Shown here: positions 16,598 through 24,733 of the stretch, piece by piece
How the letters are laid out: each line of letters opens with the position of its first letter
How positions within the stretch are numbered: the first letter of the stretch is position 1
Source: Actinomycetota bacterium
GTDB taxonomy: Bacteria; Actinomycetota; Acidimicrobiia; Acidimicrobiales; Ilumatobacteraceae
Length of the DNA: 37,243 bases
Direction of reading: 5' to 3'
Assembly (NCBI GenBank): GCA_026393535.1
Contig: JAPKZY010000018.1
Coordinates: 1-37,243 of the forward strand
Translations under genes and position numbers: made by a program
The notes under the pieces: generated by a model
What the model saw: the letters and a program-made list of their open reading frames with translations, nothing else
What the model was told of the DNA's origin: nothing
Databases searched by the model: none

Positions 16598-18064
16598 TTA
16601 CTTCTTTTTTGCTGGCTTTGTGAAGTTGGCACAGAAGTCAATAAGAAGTCGAGTTCCGTACGCAGTCGCCCCGCGATTCAACCAACCGCTGTCGCTGTCG
16701 GCATCCATCGGGCCAGCAATGTCAAGGTGGGCCCACGGTGTTGAACCAACAAACTCACTGAGGAACAATGCTGCAGTTGTTGCACCGGCAAGAGGGCCAC
16801 CAATATTGCGCATGTCTGCAACGTTCGAATCAAGCATTCTGCGGTAATCAGTAAACAATGGCAATTCCCACAGCAATTCATCAGTACGAGTGCTTGATGC
16901 CTTCAATTGATCAATAACTCCTGCGTTATTTCCCAATACGCCTGCCATCCTCTTTCCAAGTGCAGCAAGGCATGCACCCGTAAGAGTTGCAATGTCAATC
17001 ATGGCGTCGGGCTTTGATTCAGCACCCAACGACAAACCATCAGCGAGAATAAGTCGACCTTCAGCGTCAGTGTTATGAATTTCGACGGTCTTTCCATTGC
17101 GCATAGTGAGAACATCACCCAGCTTCAATGCACTTCCACTTGGCATGTTGTCTGTGCACATCAGGTACGCAGTCACTTGAGTCTTTACTTTCATTGCACG
17201 CAATGCGCCCATGGTGGACAACACTGCAGCTGCGCCACTCATGTCCATCTTCATTGCAGCGTGGCTTTCGTTGGTTGGCTTCAGCGAGATACCGCCGGAG
17301 TCGTACATGACGCCCTTACCAACAAGAACAACTTTGCCTTTTGCCGATGTTGGTGTGTAGACCAACTTCACCATGCGAGGTGGCTCTGTACTGCCGGCAT
17401 TGACGCCAACGAGTCCGCCGCAACCCATCGCAATGAGTTGATCACGGTTGTACACGGTGGCTTCTAGTCCAGAGGCTTTGGCAATCGCCACAGCATGGTC
17501 TGCAAATTGACTGGCTGTCAGGTGTGATGGCGGAGTGTTTGCAAAGTCGCGTGCCGTGCAGACCGCAGTTGACGTAGCAATTCCCATCAACATGCCGGCT
17601 TGAACGTCAGCAGTTTTTTCAGCAGATACCAAAGTGACAGATGTCAACTTTACTAATCCAGACTTGTCATTTTTCAATGCGACCCAGCGATGGAGTGCAA
17701 GTGCAATTCCTTCGACCACTGCTTGAGTTGATGTTTTCGCGCTTCCGCGAATAACGCCTGGCAATGTGGTGGCAATTGATTCGTATCGCGAAGATGCACG
17801 AGCAGCAGACGCTGCCACATTGCGCAACACGCTGGTATTGAGGTCGCGCACATCGCCAATGCCCACCAGCACACGCACTGCAGTTTTTCCGGTAGCAGGA
17901 GTCAACGTATGCGTCTGAGATGTCTTTCCTTCAAAACCAAGCGCAGCTAGTTGTGCACGATTGAGGCCGACACCACTGGGAATAGGACCAGAAGCAGCAA
18001 CCGGGATAACGATGGCTGCAACTTTGGCAGGAACGGACTTTGAAACAGAAAAAGCAGTACGCAT
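16598..18064 (-). CDS. pepA: Leucyl aminopeptidase (M17 family)
   Basis: A 488-residue cytosolic di-metal exopeptidase that removes N-terminal residues from peptides. The C-terminal catalytic domain holds K250 and D255 in GKGVMYDSGG, K262 in ISLKP, D274 in MKMDMSGAA, and D333, E335 and R337 in the M17 signature NTDAEGR, so all metal ligands and catalytic residues of E. coli PepA have counterparts. The N-terminal about 160 residues form the usual macro-like domain. Length is normal. The ATG at 18064 has no Shine-Dalgarno but TAGAGT 6 nt upstream. The gene lies 46 bp downstream of the adenosyltransferase on the same strand, probably with its own promoter. Confidence 0.95.
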   Translation of the reverse strand: MRTAFSVSKSVPAKVAAIVIPVAASGPIPSGVGLNRAQLAALGFEGKTSQTHTLTPATGKTAVRVLVGIGDVRDLNTSVLRNVAASAARASSRYESIATTLPGVIRGSAKTSTQAVVEGIALALHRWVALKNDKSGLVKLTSVTLVSAEKTADVQAGMLMGIATSTAVCTARDFANTPPSHLTASQFADHAVAIAKASGLEATVYNRDQLIAMGCGGLVGVNAGSTEPPRMVKLVYTPTSAKGKVVLVGKGVMYDSGGISLKPTNESHAAMKMDMSGAAAVLSTMGALRAMKVKTQVTAYLMCTDNMPSGSALKLGDVLTMRNGKTVEIHNTDAEGRLILADGLSLGAESKPDAMIDIATLTGACLAALGKRMAGVLGNNAGVIDQLKASSTRTDELLWELPLFTDYRRMLDSNVADMRNIGGPLAGATTAALFLSEFVGSTPWAHLDIAGPMDADSDSGWLNRGATAYGTRLLIDFCANFTKPAKKK

Positions 18065-18070
18065 GGCCCC

Positions 18071-18076
18071 ACTCTA
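18071..18076 (-). promoter_or_regulatory. Putative -10 element for leaderless pepA mRNA
   Basis: On the minus strand this reads TAGAGT and ends exactly 6 nt before the ATG at 18064. It lies in the short gap between the adenosyltransferase stop (18111) and pepA. Confidence 0.5.
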
Positions 18077-18110
18077 TGTGGCGGCGCTCACTGCTCTAAT
18101 GCTGAAGTGT

Positions 18111-18656
18111 CTAGAGACTCTTGACAGGGCGCGATGTGCCCTCTTGCCAACGTGCCATGGTCCACAACAAGTCAGACAATCTGTTGAGATACGGCACGAC
18201 ATAACTTGGCGGCGGGGCTGCAGCAAACGCCTGACGCTCGGCACGACGCACTGTGGTACGAGCAAAGTCGAGCCATGCAGATACTGGATGTTCTCCGGGA
18301 ACAACAAACTCGGTCGGTGGTTCAAACTTCGTATCAAGGTCGTCGATGATCTGTTCCAGACGATCCACCATCTCAGATGTGACACAACTGACACCTGGCT
18401 TTAGCTTGTGGCGATTTTCTGGCAAAGTGGCCAATTCGGCCATCAACACATAGAGGTCTTTCATCATTGGCACCACGATGCCATCGACCTCAGAACCATG
18501 ACCAGCCGCTGTACGCACAAGGCCAATCACTGCTTGTGCTTCGTCAACAGCACCATAGGCACGAGGCAACTCACTGTCCTTCGGCACTCGGCCTCCATAA
18601 AAGAGTCCGGTCGTGCCGTCATCGCCTTCTCGGGTGTAGATCTTTATACGAGCCAT
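18111..18656 (-). CDS. pduO: Cob(I)alamin adenosyltransferase, PduO type
   Basis: A 181-residue enzyme that transfers the adenosyl group of ATP to cob(I)alamin (or cobyrinic acid diamide) to make coenzyme B12. The N-terminus has IYTREGDDGTTGLF, the ATP-binding motif of the PduO class. The core shows FVVPGEHPVSAWLDFARTT with VRRAER, and YLNRLSDLLWTMARW near the end, the class signatures; the usual His in SAxLH is Asp here. It is divergent from metH, a B12 enzyme, with only 35 bp between them, too short for a cobalamin riboswitch. TAGAGT lies 7 nt before its ATG on the minus strand. Confidence 0.94.
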   Translation of the reverse strand: MARIKIYTREGDDGTTGLFYGGRVPKDSELPRAYGAVDEAQAVIGLVRTAAGHGSEVDGIVVPMMKDLYVLMAELATLPENRHKLKPGVSCVTSEMVDRLEQIIDDLDTKFEPPTEFVVPGEHPVSAWLDFARTTVRRAERQAFAAAPPPSYVVPYLNRLSDLLWTMARWQEGTSRPVKSL

Positions 18657-18663
18657 TCCATTG

Positions 18664-18669
18664 ACTCTA
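18664..18669 (-). promoter_or_regulatory. Putative -10 element for adenosyltransferase mRNA
   Basis: On the minus strand this reads TAGAGT, the same hexamer as at pepA, ending 7 nt before the ATG at 18656. It lies within the 35-bp divergent gap shared with metH. Confidence 0.4.
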
Positions 18670-18691
18670 TGGCAAGTATCGTGGAGTCGTC

Positions 18692-21600
18692 ATGAATCGT
18701 CAGCCCTACCTCGAAGCCGTCCGCGACCGAGTCATCGTTTTCGATGGCGCCTTCGGTACTTTCGTACAAGATCTCGACCTCGGTCCAGATGATTTTGGCG
18801 GGGATTCCCTAGAGGGCTGCAATGAAATGCTGTGCCTCACCCGGCCGGATGTCATCGAATCTATGCACCGCGCATTCCTTGATGTGGGGGTTGACGTTAT
18901 TGAGACCGCCAGCTTCGGAAGTTTCTCCACCGTTCTTGTGGAATACAACATTCCTGAAAAGGCATACGAACTTAATGTGGCTGCCGCAGCAATTGCGCGC
19001 CGCGTTGCCGACACATATGAAGTAGATGGGCGCCCTCGCTACGTAGCGGGCAGCATCGGGCCAGGAACAAAGTTGCCAAGCCTTGGGCATATTGATTTCG
19101 CCACCTTGCGAGATTCCTATGAAGAGCAAGCCCGTGGCCTTCTAGATGGCGGCTCAGATCTCTTTCTCATCGAAACATGCATGGACTTGTTGCAGATCAA
19201 GGCTGCAATGCAGGCATGTCGTCGCGCAATGAAGAGCGTAGGACGCGAAGTTCCCATTCAGGTGCAAGTCACCATGGAAACAACCGGTCGCATGTTGGTC
19301 GGAACCGAAATTGGCGCTGCTTATGCGTCACTGCAGGCAATGAAGCCCGACGTCATCGGCATCAACTGCGCAACCGGGCCATCAGAAATGCAAGAACACT
19401 TGCGCTACCTCAGCGAGCATTCCCTGATTCCTATCAGCGTGCTGCCAAACGCCGGATTACCAAGCGTTGTTGATGGAAGAACCCATTATGACCTCACTCC
19501 TGAACAACTTGCAGAATTTCATTTGCAACATGTCAGCAAATTGGGTATCGGCATTGTGGGCGGATGCTGCGGCACAACACCAGAACATTTACGCCAAGTA
19601 GTAGAGGCTGTTCGCGGCGTCACCCCGAAAGTGCGCATACCAGAATTCGAACCAAGCGTGTCATCGCTGTACTCCCCTGTCACGCTGGAACAAGACAACA
19701 GTTTCCTCATCATTGGTGAGCGCACCAACGCAAACGGTTCGAGAGCATTCCGCGATGCAATGTTGCGCGAAGACTGGGACTCCTGCGTCAAAATGGCAAC
19801 CGAGCAGATCCGCGAAGGCTCTCACGTGCTTGACGTATGCGTTGACTATGTCGGCCACGATGGCGCCATTGACATGAATGAAATTGCATCACGTTTCGCC
19901 AGCCAAGCAAGCGTTCCGCTTGTTCTTGACTCAACTGAGCCAGAAGTTATGGAAGCCGGCCTATTGCATACGGGCGGACGCAGCATTTTGAACTCGGCAA
20001 ACCTTGAAGATGGCGAAGCACCTGGCAGTCGTCTCGATCGCGTGTTTTCACTTGCTCGCGATTACGGCGCGGCCGTTATCTGCCTTCTCATCGATGAACG
20101 CGGCCAAGCACGTGACGTGGAATGGAAGATGGAAGTTGCTCATCGCATTCACACAATCGCTACCGAGCGCTACGGCCTTTCCGCCAGTGACTTGATCTTC
20201 GACGCACTCACATTCCCAATTGGTACTGGAGACGAAGACTTGCGCAAAGACGGTATTGCCACTCTTGAGGCAATTCGCCGCATCAAAGAAGAGATTCCCG
20301 GTGCATTCACCACTCTTGGTCTTTCAAACGTCAGTTTTGGACTTAGCCCTTCTACTCGCCAGGTGTTGAACAGTGTGTTCTTACACGAAGCGCGCCAAGT
20401 TGGCCTCGATTCAGCAATTGTTCACGCGTCAAAAATTCTGCCACTCGCACGGATTCCTGAAGAACAGATCACCGTGTGCCACGACCTCATCTTTGACCGT
20501 CGTTCACCTGGCTATGACCCGCTCACAAAGTTGCTCGAGATTTTTGCTGACGTCTCCACAATTGATGCCGTTAAAGAAGACCGCACCGACTGGACCATTG
20601 AACAAATATTGCGTCAACGCATTATTGATGGCGACCGCGAAGGGCTTACTGACGATCTTGAACGTGCGATGTCAAGTGGTATTGCACCGCTCGACATCAT
20701 CAATGAATTTCTTCTTGATGGCATGCGTGAAGTGGGCGAACTCTTCGGCTCTGGCCGCATGCAACTGCCGTTTGTTTTGCAAAGCGCAGAAACCATGAAG
20801 ACCGCTGTTGCCTATCTTGAACCTCATATGGCAAAGACTGGCGAGAGCAGTGCAAAGGGCAAGCTGGTATTGGCCACCGTAAAGGGTGACGTTCACGACA
20901 TTGGTAAAAACCTTGTGGACATTATCTGCACCAACAATGGTTACGAAGTGCACAACATCGGAATCAAAATCAGTATCTCGGAAATGATCACCAAGGTGAA
21001 AGAAGTCGGCGCTGATGCGCTCGGCATGAGCGGGCTGCTCGTAAAGAGCACCATCATCATGCGGGACAACTTGCTCGAACTTAATGCACAAGGCCTCAGT
21101 GACATACCTGTTCTTCTCGGTGGCGCAGCGCTCACTCGCAGTTACGTAGAACAAGACCTGCGCAAAATCTATGATGGCCGTGTTCTGTACGGCAAGGACG
21201 CCTTCGAGGGCCTCGCAACTCTTGACACTCTGATGGCAATCAAAAAGTCAGGCGTTGATGACCCAGACTTTGGTCGCAAGCTTGGCGAACGTGTAATTCC
21301 ACGACGTGAAAAGGTTGAGGTTGATCCTGCCTCTATTCCACCTCGCTCTCCGGAAGTTGAAACAGATAACACGGTCTTTGTTCCGCCATTCCTTGGCTCA
21401 AAAGTCGTGAAGGGCATCGGGCTTGACGAGATCGCTGAATACATCAACGAAACTGCCCTGTTCCGCAACCAATGGCAGTACCGCCCGAACGAGGGCGAAT
21501 CAGATATTGATTTTAAAGATCGCATCCGCCCCATCTTGCGCGCACAACTCAGCAATACAAAAGCCAGCGGTGTCCTAGTTCCGCAATTGGTGTACGGATA

Positions 21601-22171
21601 CTTCCCTGCCAACAGCGACGGCAACGACCTAGTTGTCTACACAGATGACACACGCACAGTCGAGCGCACACGCTTTAACTATCCACGCCAAAAGGTTGCA
21701 CCATTCATGTGCATCGCCGACTTCTTTCGGTCTGTTGAAAGTGGCGAGCCTGACTATGCCGCCTTCCACATCGTCACCATGGGTCAACCAATTAGCGAGG
21801 CAGCAGCCGAACTATTCGCAGCCAATAAGTACCAGGACTACCTCGAACTTCACGGCATCGGAGTCGAAATGGCAGAAGCACTTGCTGAGTACTGGCACCA
21901 CCGCATTCGTACCGAATGGGGCTTCGTAAACGAAGATGGTCCGTCAGTTGCTGGCTTGTTCCGTCAGCAGTACCGCGGTGGTCGTTACAGTTGGGGCTAC
22001 CCCGCATGCCCAGACCTAGAGGACAACTCTCGCGTCGCCGAACTTCTTGAGGCTGGCCGTATCGGTATCGAAGTTGGTGAAGACACTGGCTGGCAATACC
22101 AACCAGAACAAACCACCTCAGCGATTATCTGTCATCACCCGAAGTCAAAATACTTCGTCGCTCGCGACTAA
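18692..22171 (+). CDS. metH: Cobalamin-dependent methionine synthase
   Basis: A 1159-residue, full four-module MetH that makes methionine from homocysteine with methyl-tetrahydrofolate through methylcobalamin. The homocysteine domain (about 1-315) has zinc ligands C226 (GINCATGP) and C292/C293 (GGCCGTTP). The pterin domain (about 340-600) starts with FLIIGERTNANGSRAF. The cap and B12 domains (about 640-870) carry the lower-ligand motif DVHDIGKN with H735. The reactivation (AdoMet) domain ends with RYSWGYPACPDLED. A GGAG sequence lies 5 nt before the ATG, and a TATCGT hexamer lies 9 nt upstream. The last codons sit inside a 19-bp repeat found again 1.1 kb downstream. Length is slightly under E. 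coli MetH but no module is missing. Confidence 0.96.
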   Translation: MNRQPYLEAVRDRVIVFDGAFGTFVQDLDLGPDDFGGDSLEGCNEMLCLTRPDVIESMHRAFLDVGVDVIETASFGSFSTVLVEYNIPEKAYELNVAAAAIARRVADTYEVDGRPRYVAGSIGPGTKLPSLGHIDFATLRDSYEEQARGLLDGGSDLFLIETCMDLLQIKAAMQACRRAMKSVGREVPIQVQVTMETTGRMLVGTEIGAAYASLQAMKPDVIGINCATGPSEMQEHLRYLSEHSLIPISVLPNAGLPSVVDGRTHYDLTPEQLAEFHLQHVSKLGIGIVGGCCGTTPEHLRQVVEAVRGVTPKVRIPEFEPSVSSLYSPVTLEQDNSFLIIGERTNANGSRAFRDAMLREDWDSCVKMATEQIREGSHVLDVCVDYVGHDGAIDMNEIASRFASQASVPLVLDSTEPEVMEAGLLHTGGRSILNSANLEDGEAPGSRLDRVFSLARDYGAAVICLLIDERGQARDVEWKMEVAHRIHTIATERYGLSASDLIFDALTFPIGTGDEDLRKDGIATLEAIRRIKEEIPGAFTTLGLSNVSFGLSPSTRQVLNSVFLHEARQVGLDSAIVHASKILPLARIPEEQITVCHDLIFDRRSPGYDPLTKLLEIFADVSTIDAVKEDRTDWTIEQILRQRIIDGDREGLTDDLERAMSSGIAPLDIINEFLLDGMREVGELFGSGRMQLPFVLQSAETMKTAVAYLEPHMAKTGESSAKGKLVLATVKGDVHDIGKNLVDIICTNNGYEVHNIGIKISISEMITKVKEVGADALGMSGLLVKSTIIMRDNLLELNAQGLSDIPVLLGGAALTRSYVEQDLRKIYDGRVLYGKDAFEGLATLDTLMAIKKSGVDDPDFGRKLGERVIPRREKVEVDPASIPPRSPEVETDNTVFVPPFLGSKVVKGIGLDEIAEYINETALFRNQWQYRPNEGESDIDFKDRIRPILRAQLSNTKASGVLVPQLVYGYFPANSDGNDLVVYTDDTRTVERTRFNYPRQKVAPFMCIADFFRSVESGEPDYAAFHIVTMGQPISEAAAELFAANKYQDYLELHGIGVEMAEALAEYWHHRIRTEWGFVNEDGPSVAGLFRQQYRGGRYSWGYPACPDLEDNSRVAELLEAGRIGIEVGEDTGWQYQPEQTTSAIICHHPKSKYFVARD

Positions 22172-22176
22172 GCGTG
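22158..22176 (+). repeat. 19-bp direct repeat, copy 1 (metH stop)
   Basis: The sequence tcgctcgcgactaagcgtg spans the last codons and TAA stop of metH. A perfect second copy is at 23277-23295, so the pair brackets the glycoside hydrolase gene in a unit of 1119 bp. Confidence 0.85.
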
Positions 22177-22216
22177 CGGCTCGTTCAGCCTCGCCTCTGC
22201 ACGATTAGATAGGTCA

Positions 22217-23266
22217 ATGACGACTGACCGATGGACTGCCGAACAGGCACACGACTGGAACAGCCGCATCGGGTGGTTAGTCGGCTGCAATTTCAGCCCG
22301 TCAACCGCCGGTAATCAATTGGAGATGTGGCAGTCAGAGACATTTGACATTGAAACCATCAGTAAAGAATTGGAGTGGGCCGCAGAAATCGGCATGAACA
22401 CCATTCGTCTCTATCTCCATGATCTTCTGTTTACGGAATCGCCAGACAATTTTCTTGAACGAATTGAGACTGTTCTTTCCATTGCTGAATCCAACGGAAT
22501 CGGAGTTGTCCCCGTCCTTTTTGACGGAGTGTGGAATCCGAAACCACGACTCGGAGTTCAGCGAGAACCCGCACCACGACTTCACAATTCAATGTGGGTG
22601 CAAAGTCCTGGATCTGAAATCTTCTACGACCGCTCCCGATGGCCGGGGCTACGGGATTACGTACAGAAAGTTATTGGGAAATTTCAAGATGATTCACGCG
22701 TTATTGCATGGGATCTCTTTAATGAACCAGACCAGGTGGACACTGTCACATTGACACTCGGCTCACGTGATGAAAAAATCAAGACAGCAACTGAACTGGT
22801 GTCGCAAGTCTTCAATTGGGGACGAGAGATTTCACCATCACAACCTTTGACTGTTGGTATTTGGGAATACAACACAGAGTGGCAGCCTGCAGAAAACACG
22901 TTGAATGAACTCATACTTGATCGCAGTGACATCATTTCGTTTCATTGCTATGAACCTCGCGAGAAACTCACTGCAGTGATTGAATCGCTCAAGACATATG
23001 GTCGACCACTCCTCTGTACAGAATGGCTGGCTCGAACCGCTGGCTCGACTGTTGACCTCTTAGAAGTTTTTGCTGAACATGGTGTGGGCGCCATCAACTG
23101 GGGGTTCGTTGATGGAAGAACCCAGACTCGTTTTCCGTGGCGCTCATGGACCGAACCAGTCACAGATGAAGAACCGTGGTTTCACGAACTGCTTCATCGA
23201 GATGGATCACCCTACGATGTCAAAGAAGTTGAAACTTTTCGCCGACTCACTTCACTACATACGTAG
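22217..23266 (+). CDS. Cellulase-like glycoside hydrolase (clan GH-A fold)
   Basis: A 349-residue TIM-barrel glycoside hydrolase resembling GH5-type proteins. E170 in AWDLFNEPD is the expected acid/base and E269 in LLCTEWLAR the expected nucleophile; the barrel strands NTIRLYLHDL and GVVPVLFDGVWNP are also typical. No signal peptide is present, so it is probably cytosolic and would act on an imported or internal oligosaccharide; its exact family and substrate are unknown. The ATG at 22217 is preceded by TTAGAT and 6 nt, a near match to the leaderless pattern. The gene is bounded by a 19-bp direct repeat and separates metH from a gene that would otherwise abut it, which suggests insertion. Confidence 0.82.
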   Translation: MTTDRWTAEQAHDWNSRIGWLVGCNFSPSTAGNQLEMWQSETFDIETISKELEWAAEIGMNTIRLYLHDLLFTESPDNFLERIETVLSIAESNGIGVVPVLFDGVWNPKPRLGVQREPAPRLHNSMWVQSPGSEIFYDRSRWPGLRDYVQKVIGKFQDDSRVIAWDLFNEPDQVDTVTLTLGSRDEKIKTATELVSQVFNWGREISPSQPLTVGIWEYNTEWQPAENTLNELILDRSDIISFHCYEPREKLTAVIESLKTYGRPLLCTEWLARTAGSTVDLLEVFAEHGVGAINWGFVDGRTQTRFPWRSWTEPVTDEEPWFHELLHRDGSPYDVKEVETFRRLTSLHT

Positions 23267-23276
23267 TTAGCGTGCT

Positions 23277-23295
23277 TCGCTCGCGACTAAGCGTG
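23277..23295 (+). repeat. 19-bp direct repeat, copy 2 (NTF2-like stop)
   Basis: This perfect copy of the metH-end repeat contains, on the minus strand, the stop codon and last two codons of the NTF2-like gene. The shorter core agcgtgc also occurs at 22171 and 23269. Confidence 0.85.
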
Positions 23296-23655
23296 ACCAC
23301 CACCGGTGACGGCAAAAGTCTTATTTGTTATCTGCCAGCAACCATCGACTATTGACAGGTTGAAGAAATTGGTAAAGGAGGCCGTTCCCCAAAATCCTTC
23401 TTCTTTGACAGTTGCTCGTGCAGCCGTTCCATCGATTTGAATGTCAACAATCTCCGACATTGAAGGATGCCCTGGTGTTTCAACCATCAGTGCGACGAAA
23501 CCTTCTTTGTCCATGTCGTAATCGACTCCATCCATTGCACCAAACCAGTGCGCACTGCTATGAAACGCCTCATTCATTTGATCGGCGTTACCGTTGCCGG
23601 CTCCGTCAATGTAGAGATTCATTACTCTGGTTACTTCTTTGAGTACTTCTGGCAT
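23287..23655 (-). CDS. NTF2-like (SnoaL/lumazine-binding-like) protein
   Basis: A 122-residue cone-shaped alpha+beta barrel protein. A helix with VLKEVTRVMNLYIDGAGNG and then MNEAFHSSAHWFG open the fold, and the C-terminal strands IVDIQIDGTAARATVKEE, SFTNFFNLSIVDGCWQI and TNKTF close it; this matches the putative lumazine-binding/NTF2-like group of small enzymes and binding proteins. The ATG at 23655 is chosen because AAGGAA lies 5 nt upstream; an upstream in-frame start (23724) would cover a 16-bp palindrome and has no ribosome site. Function is unknown. It is divergent from an F420 oxidoreductase. Confidence 0.82.
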   Translation of the reverse strand: MPEVLKEVTRVMNLYIDGAGNGNADQMNEAFHSSAHWFGAMDGVDYDMDKEGFVALMVETPGHPSMSEIVDIQIDGTAARATVKEEGFWGTASFTNFFNLSIVDGCWQITNKTFAVTGGGHA

Positions 23656-23660
23656 GTTGT

Positions 23661-23666
23661 TTCCTT
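23661..23666 (-). promoter_or_regulatory. Shine-Dalgarno of the NTF2-like gene
   Basis: On the minus strand this reads AAGGAA, 5 nt before the ATG at 23655, and decides the start in favour of the shorter protein. Confidence 0.65.
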
Positions 23667-23677
23667 CGGAATCAATC

Positions 23678-23693
23678 TTCATCCGTGGATGAA
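23678..23693. promoter_or_regulatory. 16-bp palindrome, candidate operator in divergent gap
   Basis: TTCATCC and GGATGAA form a perfect 7-bp inverted repeat around a 2-bp centre. It lies in the 91-bp gap between the NTF2-like gene and the divergent F420 oxidoreductase, a natural place for a dimeric regulator. No regulator gene is adjacent, so the binder is unknown; an mRNA hairpin with so short a loop is unlikely. Confidence 0.45.
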
Positions 23694-23734
23694 AAGGCAC
23701 CGTAACACAGTATTTTGAGGACAAATTTCTCTGC

Positions 23735-23740
23735 TACCTT
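23735..23740 (+). promoter_or_regulatory. Putative -10 element for leaderless F420 oxidoreductase mRNA
   Basis: TACCTT (TANNNT pattern) ends exactly 6 nt before the ATG at 23747; no Shine-Dalgarno is visible. Confidence 0.45.
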
Positions 23741-23746
23741 CCTGTA

Positions 23747-24724
23747 ATGACTTTAGATATCTCTTGCGCCTTTGCCACATCCATGACCACACCCGACCAT
23801 GTCGTCACTGCAGAAAAGCTCGGATACACACGGGCATGGCTGTATGACTCTCCTGCCCTGTACCCCGATGTGTGGGTGCAGCTATGCCGGGCCGCAGAGC
23901 GTACCTCCACCATTGGGATCGGACCAGGTGTTCTTATCCCGAGCTTGCGTCATCCCATGGTCACAGCTGCAGCTATCGGCACCTTGTCAGAGATCGCAGG
24001 CATGCATCGGGTTCACGTTGGTGTCGGAACCGGATTCACTGGTCGCTTTACACTCGGACAAAAGCCAAACAAATGGGCAACGGTTGTTCACTACGTTGAA
24101 ACTGTTCAGGGGCTACTTCGTGGTGACATCGTCGAATGGGAAGGCGCAAAGATTCAGATGATGCACCCAGATGGTTATTCAACTCCTCGTCCCATTCGTG
24201 TTCCATTTGTACTGGGTGCTGCTGGCCCAAAAGGTTTTAAAGCTGCTCACGACATTGCTGATGGTGTGTTTGTTGCTGGTGCAGAACCACAACCAAATTT
24301 TGACTGGCAAGTGATGCTGCACGTTGGCACCGTTCTTGATGACAATGAATCTCCTGGCTCCGAGCGTGCAATCGCTGCTGGTGGTCACGGAGCCGCTGTG
24401 TATTACCACTTCTATGATGAGAACGGTCTCGGAGTAGAACAACTTCCTGGCGGAGCTGAATGGAAGGCTGCGTACGCAAACGTTGAGCCATCTGTTCGCC
24501 ATCTTGCTATTCATGACCTTCATATGATTGCTGTGAACAAACTCGATAAACCGCTAATTACAGGTGAAGTAATGCAATCAATGGGCGCTGCATATAGCCC
24601 CGCCAGATTGCGAGAGGTTCTGCAGGAATTTGAAGAAAAGGGTGCAACTGAACTTGCGTACCAACCAGCTGGCCCAGACATCGCCCGCGAACTTGAAATG
24701 TTTATTGCTGCAGCCCATGGCTAG
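23747..24724 (+). CDS. LLM-class F420-dependent oxidoreductase (3 of 4)
   Basis: A 325-residue luciferase-like barrel protein. Visible: TAEKLGYTRAWLYDSPALYPDVW, the IGPGVLIPSLRHPMVTAAAIGTL loop, then RVHVGVGTGFTGRFTLGQKPNKW and VPFVLGAAGPKGFKAAHDIADG, a pattern close to methylene-tetrahydromethanopterin-reductase-like F420 proteins of actinobacteria. It would transfer a hydride from or to F420; the substrate is unknown. It is a single-gene unit read divergently from the NTF2-like protein, ending 9 bp before the convergent ABC exporter gene. Confidence 0.86.
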   Translation: MTLDISCAFATSMTTPDHVVTAEKLGYTRAWLYDSPALYPDVWVQLCRAAERTSTIGIGPGVLIPSLRHPMVTAAAIGTLSEIAGMHRVHVGVGTGFTGRFTLGQKPNKWATVVHYVETVQGLLRGDIVEWEGAKIQMMHPDGYSTPRPIRVPFVLGAAGPKGFKAAHDIADGVFVAGAEPQPNFDWQVMLHVGTVLDDNESPGSERAIAAGGHGAAVYYHFYDENGLGVEQLPGGAEWKAAYANVEPSVRHLAIHDLHMIAVNKLDKPLITGEVMQSMGAAYSPARLREVLQEFEEKGATELAYQPAGPDIARELEMFIAAAHG

Positions 24725-24733
24725 TTTCAGCAA

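Noticed and set aside
18657-18691. Cobalamin riboswitch before metH
   Set aside because: The gap is 35 bp and no B12-box is visible; too short for the element. A GACTC/GAGTC repeat there is too short to interpret.
22158-23295. Insertion sequence or integron cassette around the glycoside hydrolase
   Set aside because: The direct repeats are real, but no transposase, integrase, terminal inverted repeats or attC-like fold are seen, so it is reported only as a repeat-bounded gene.
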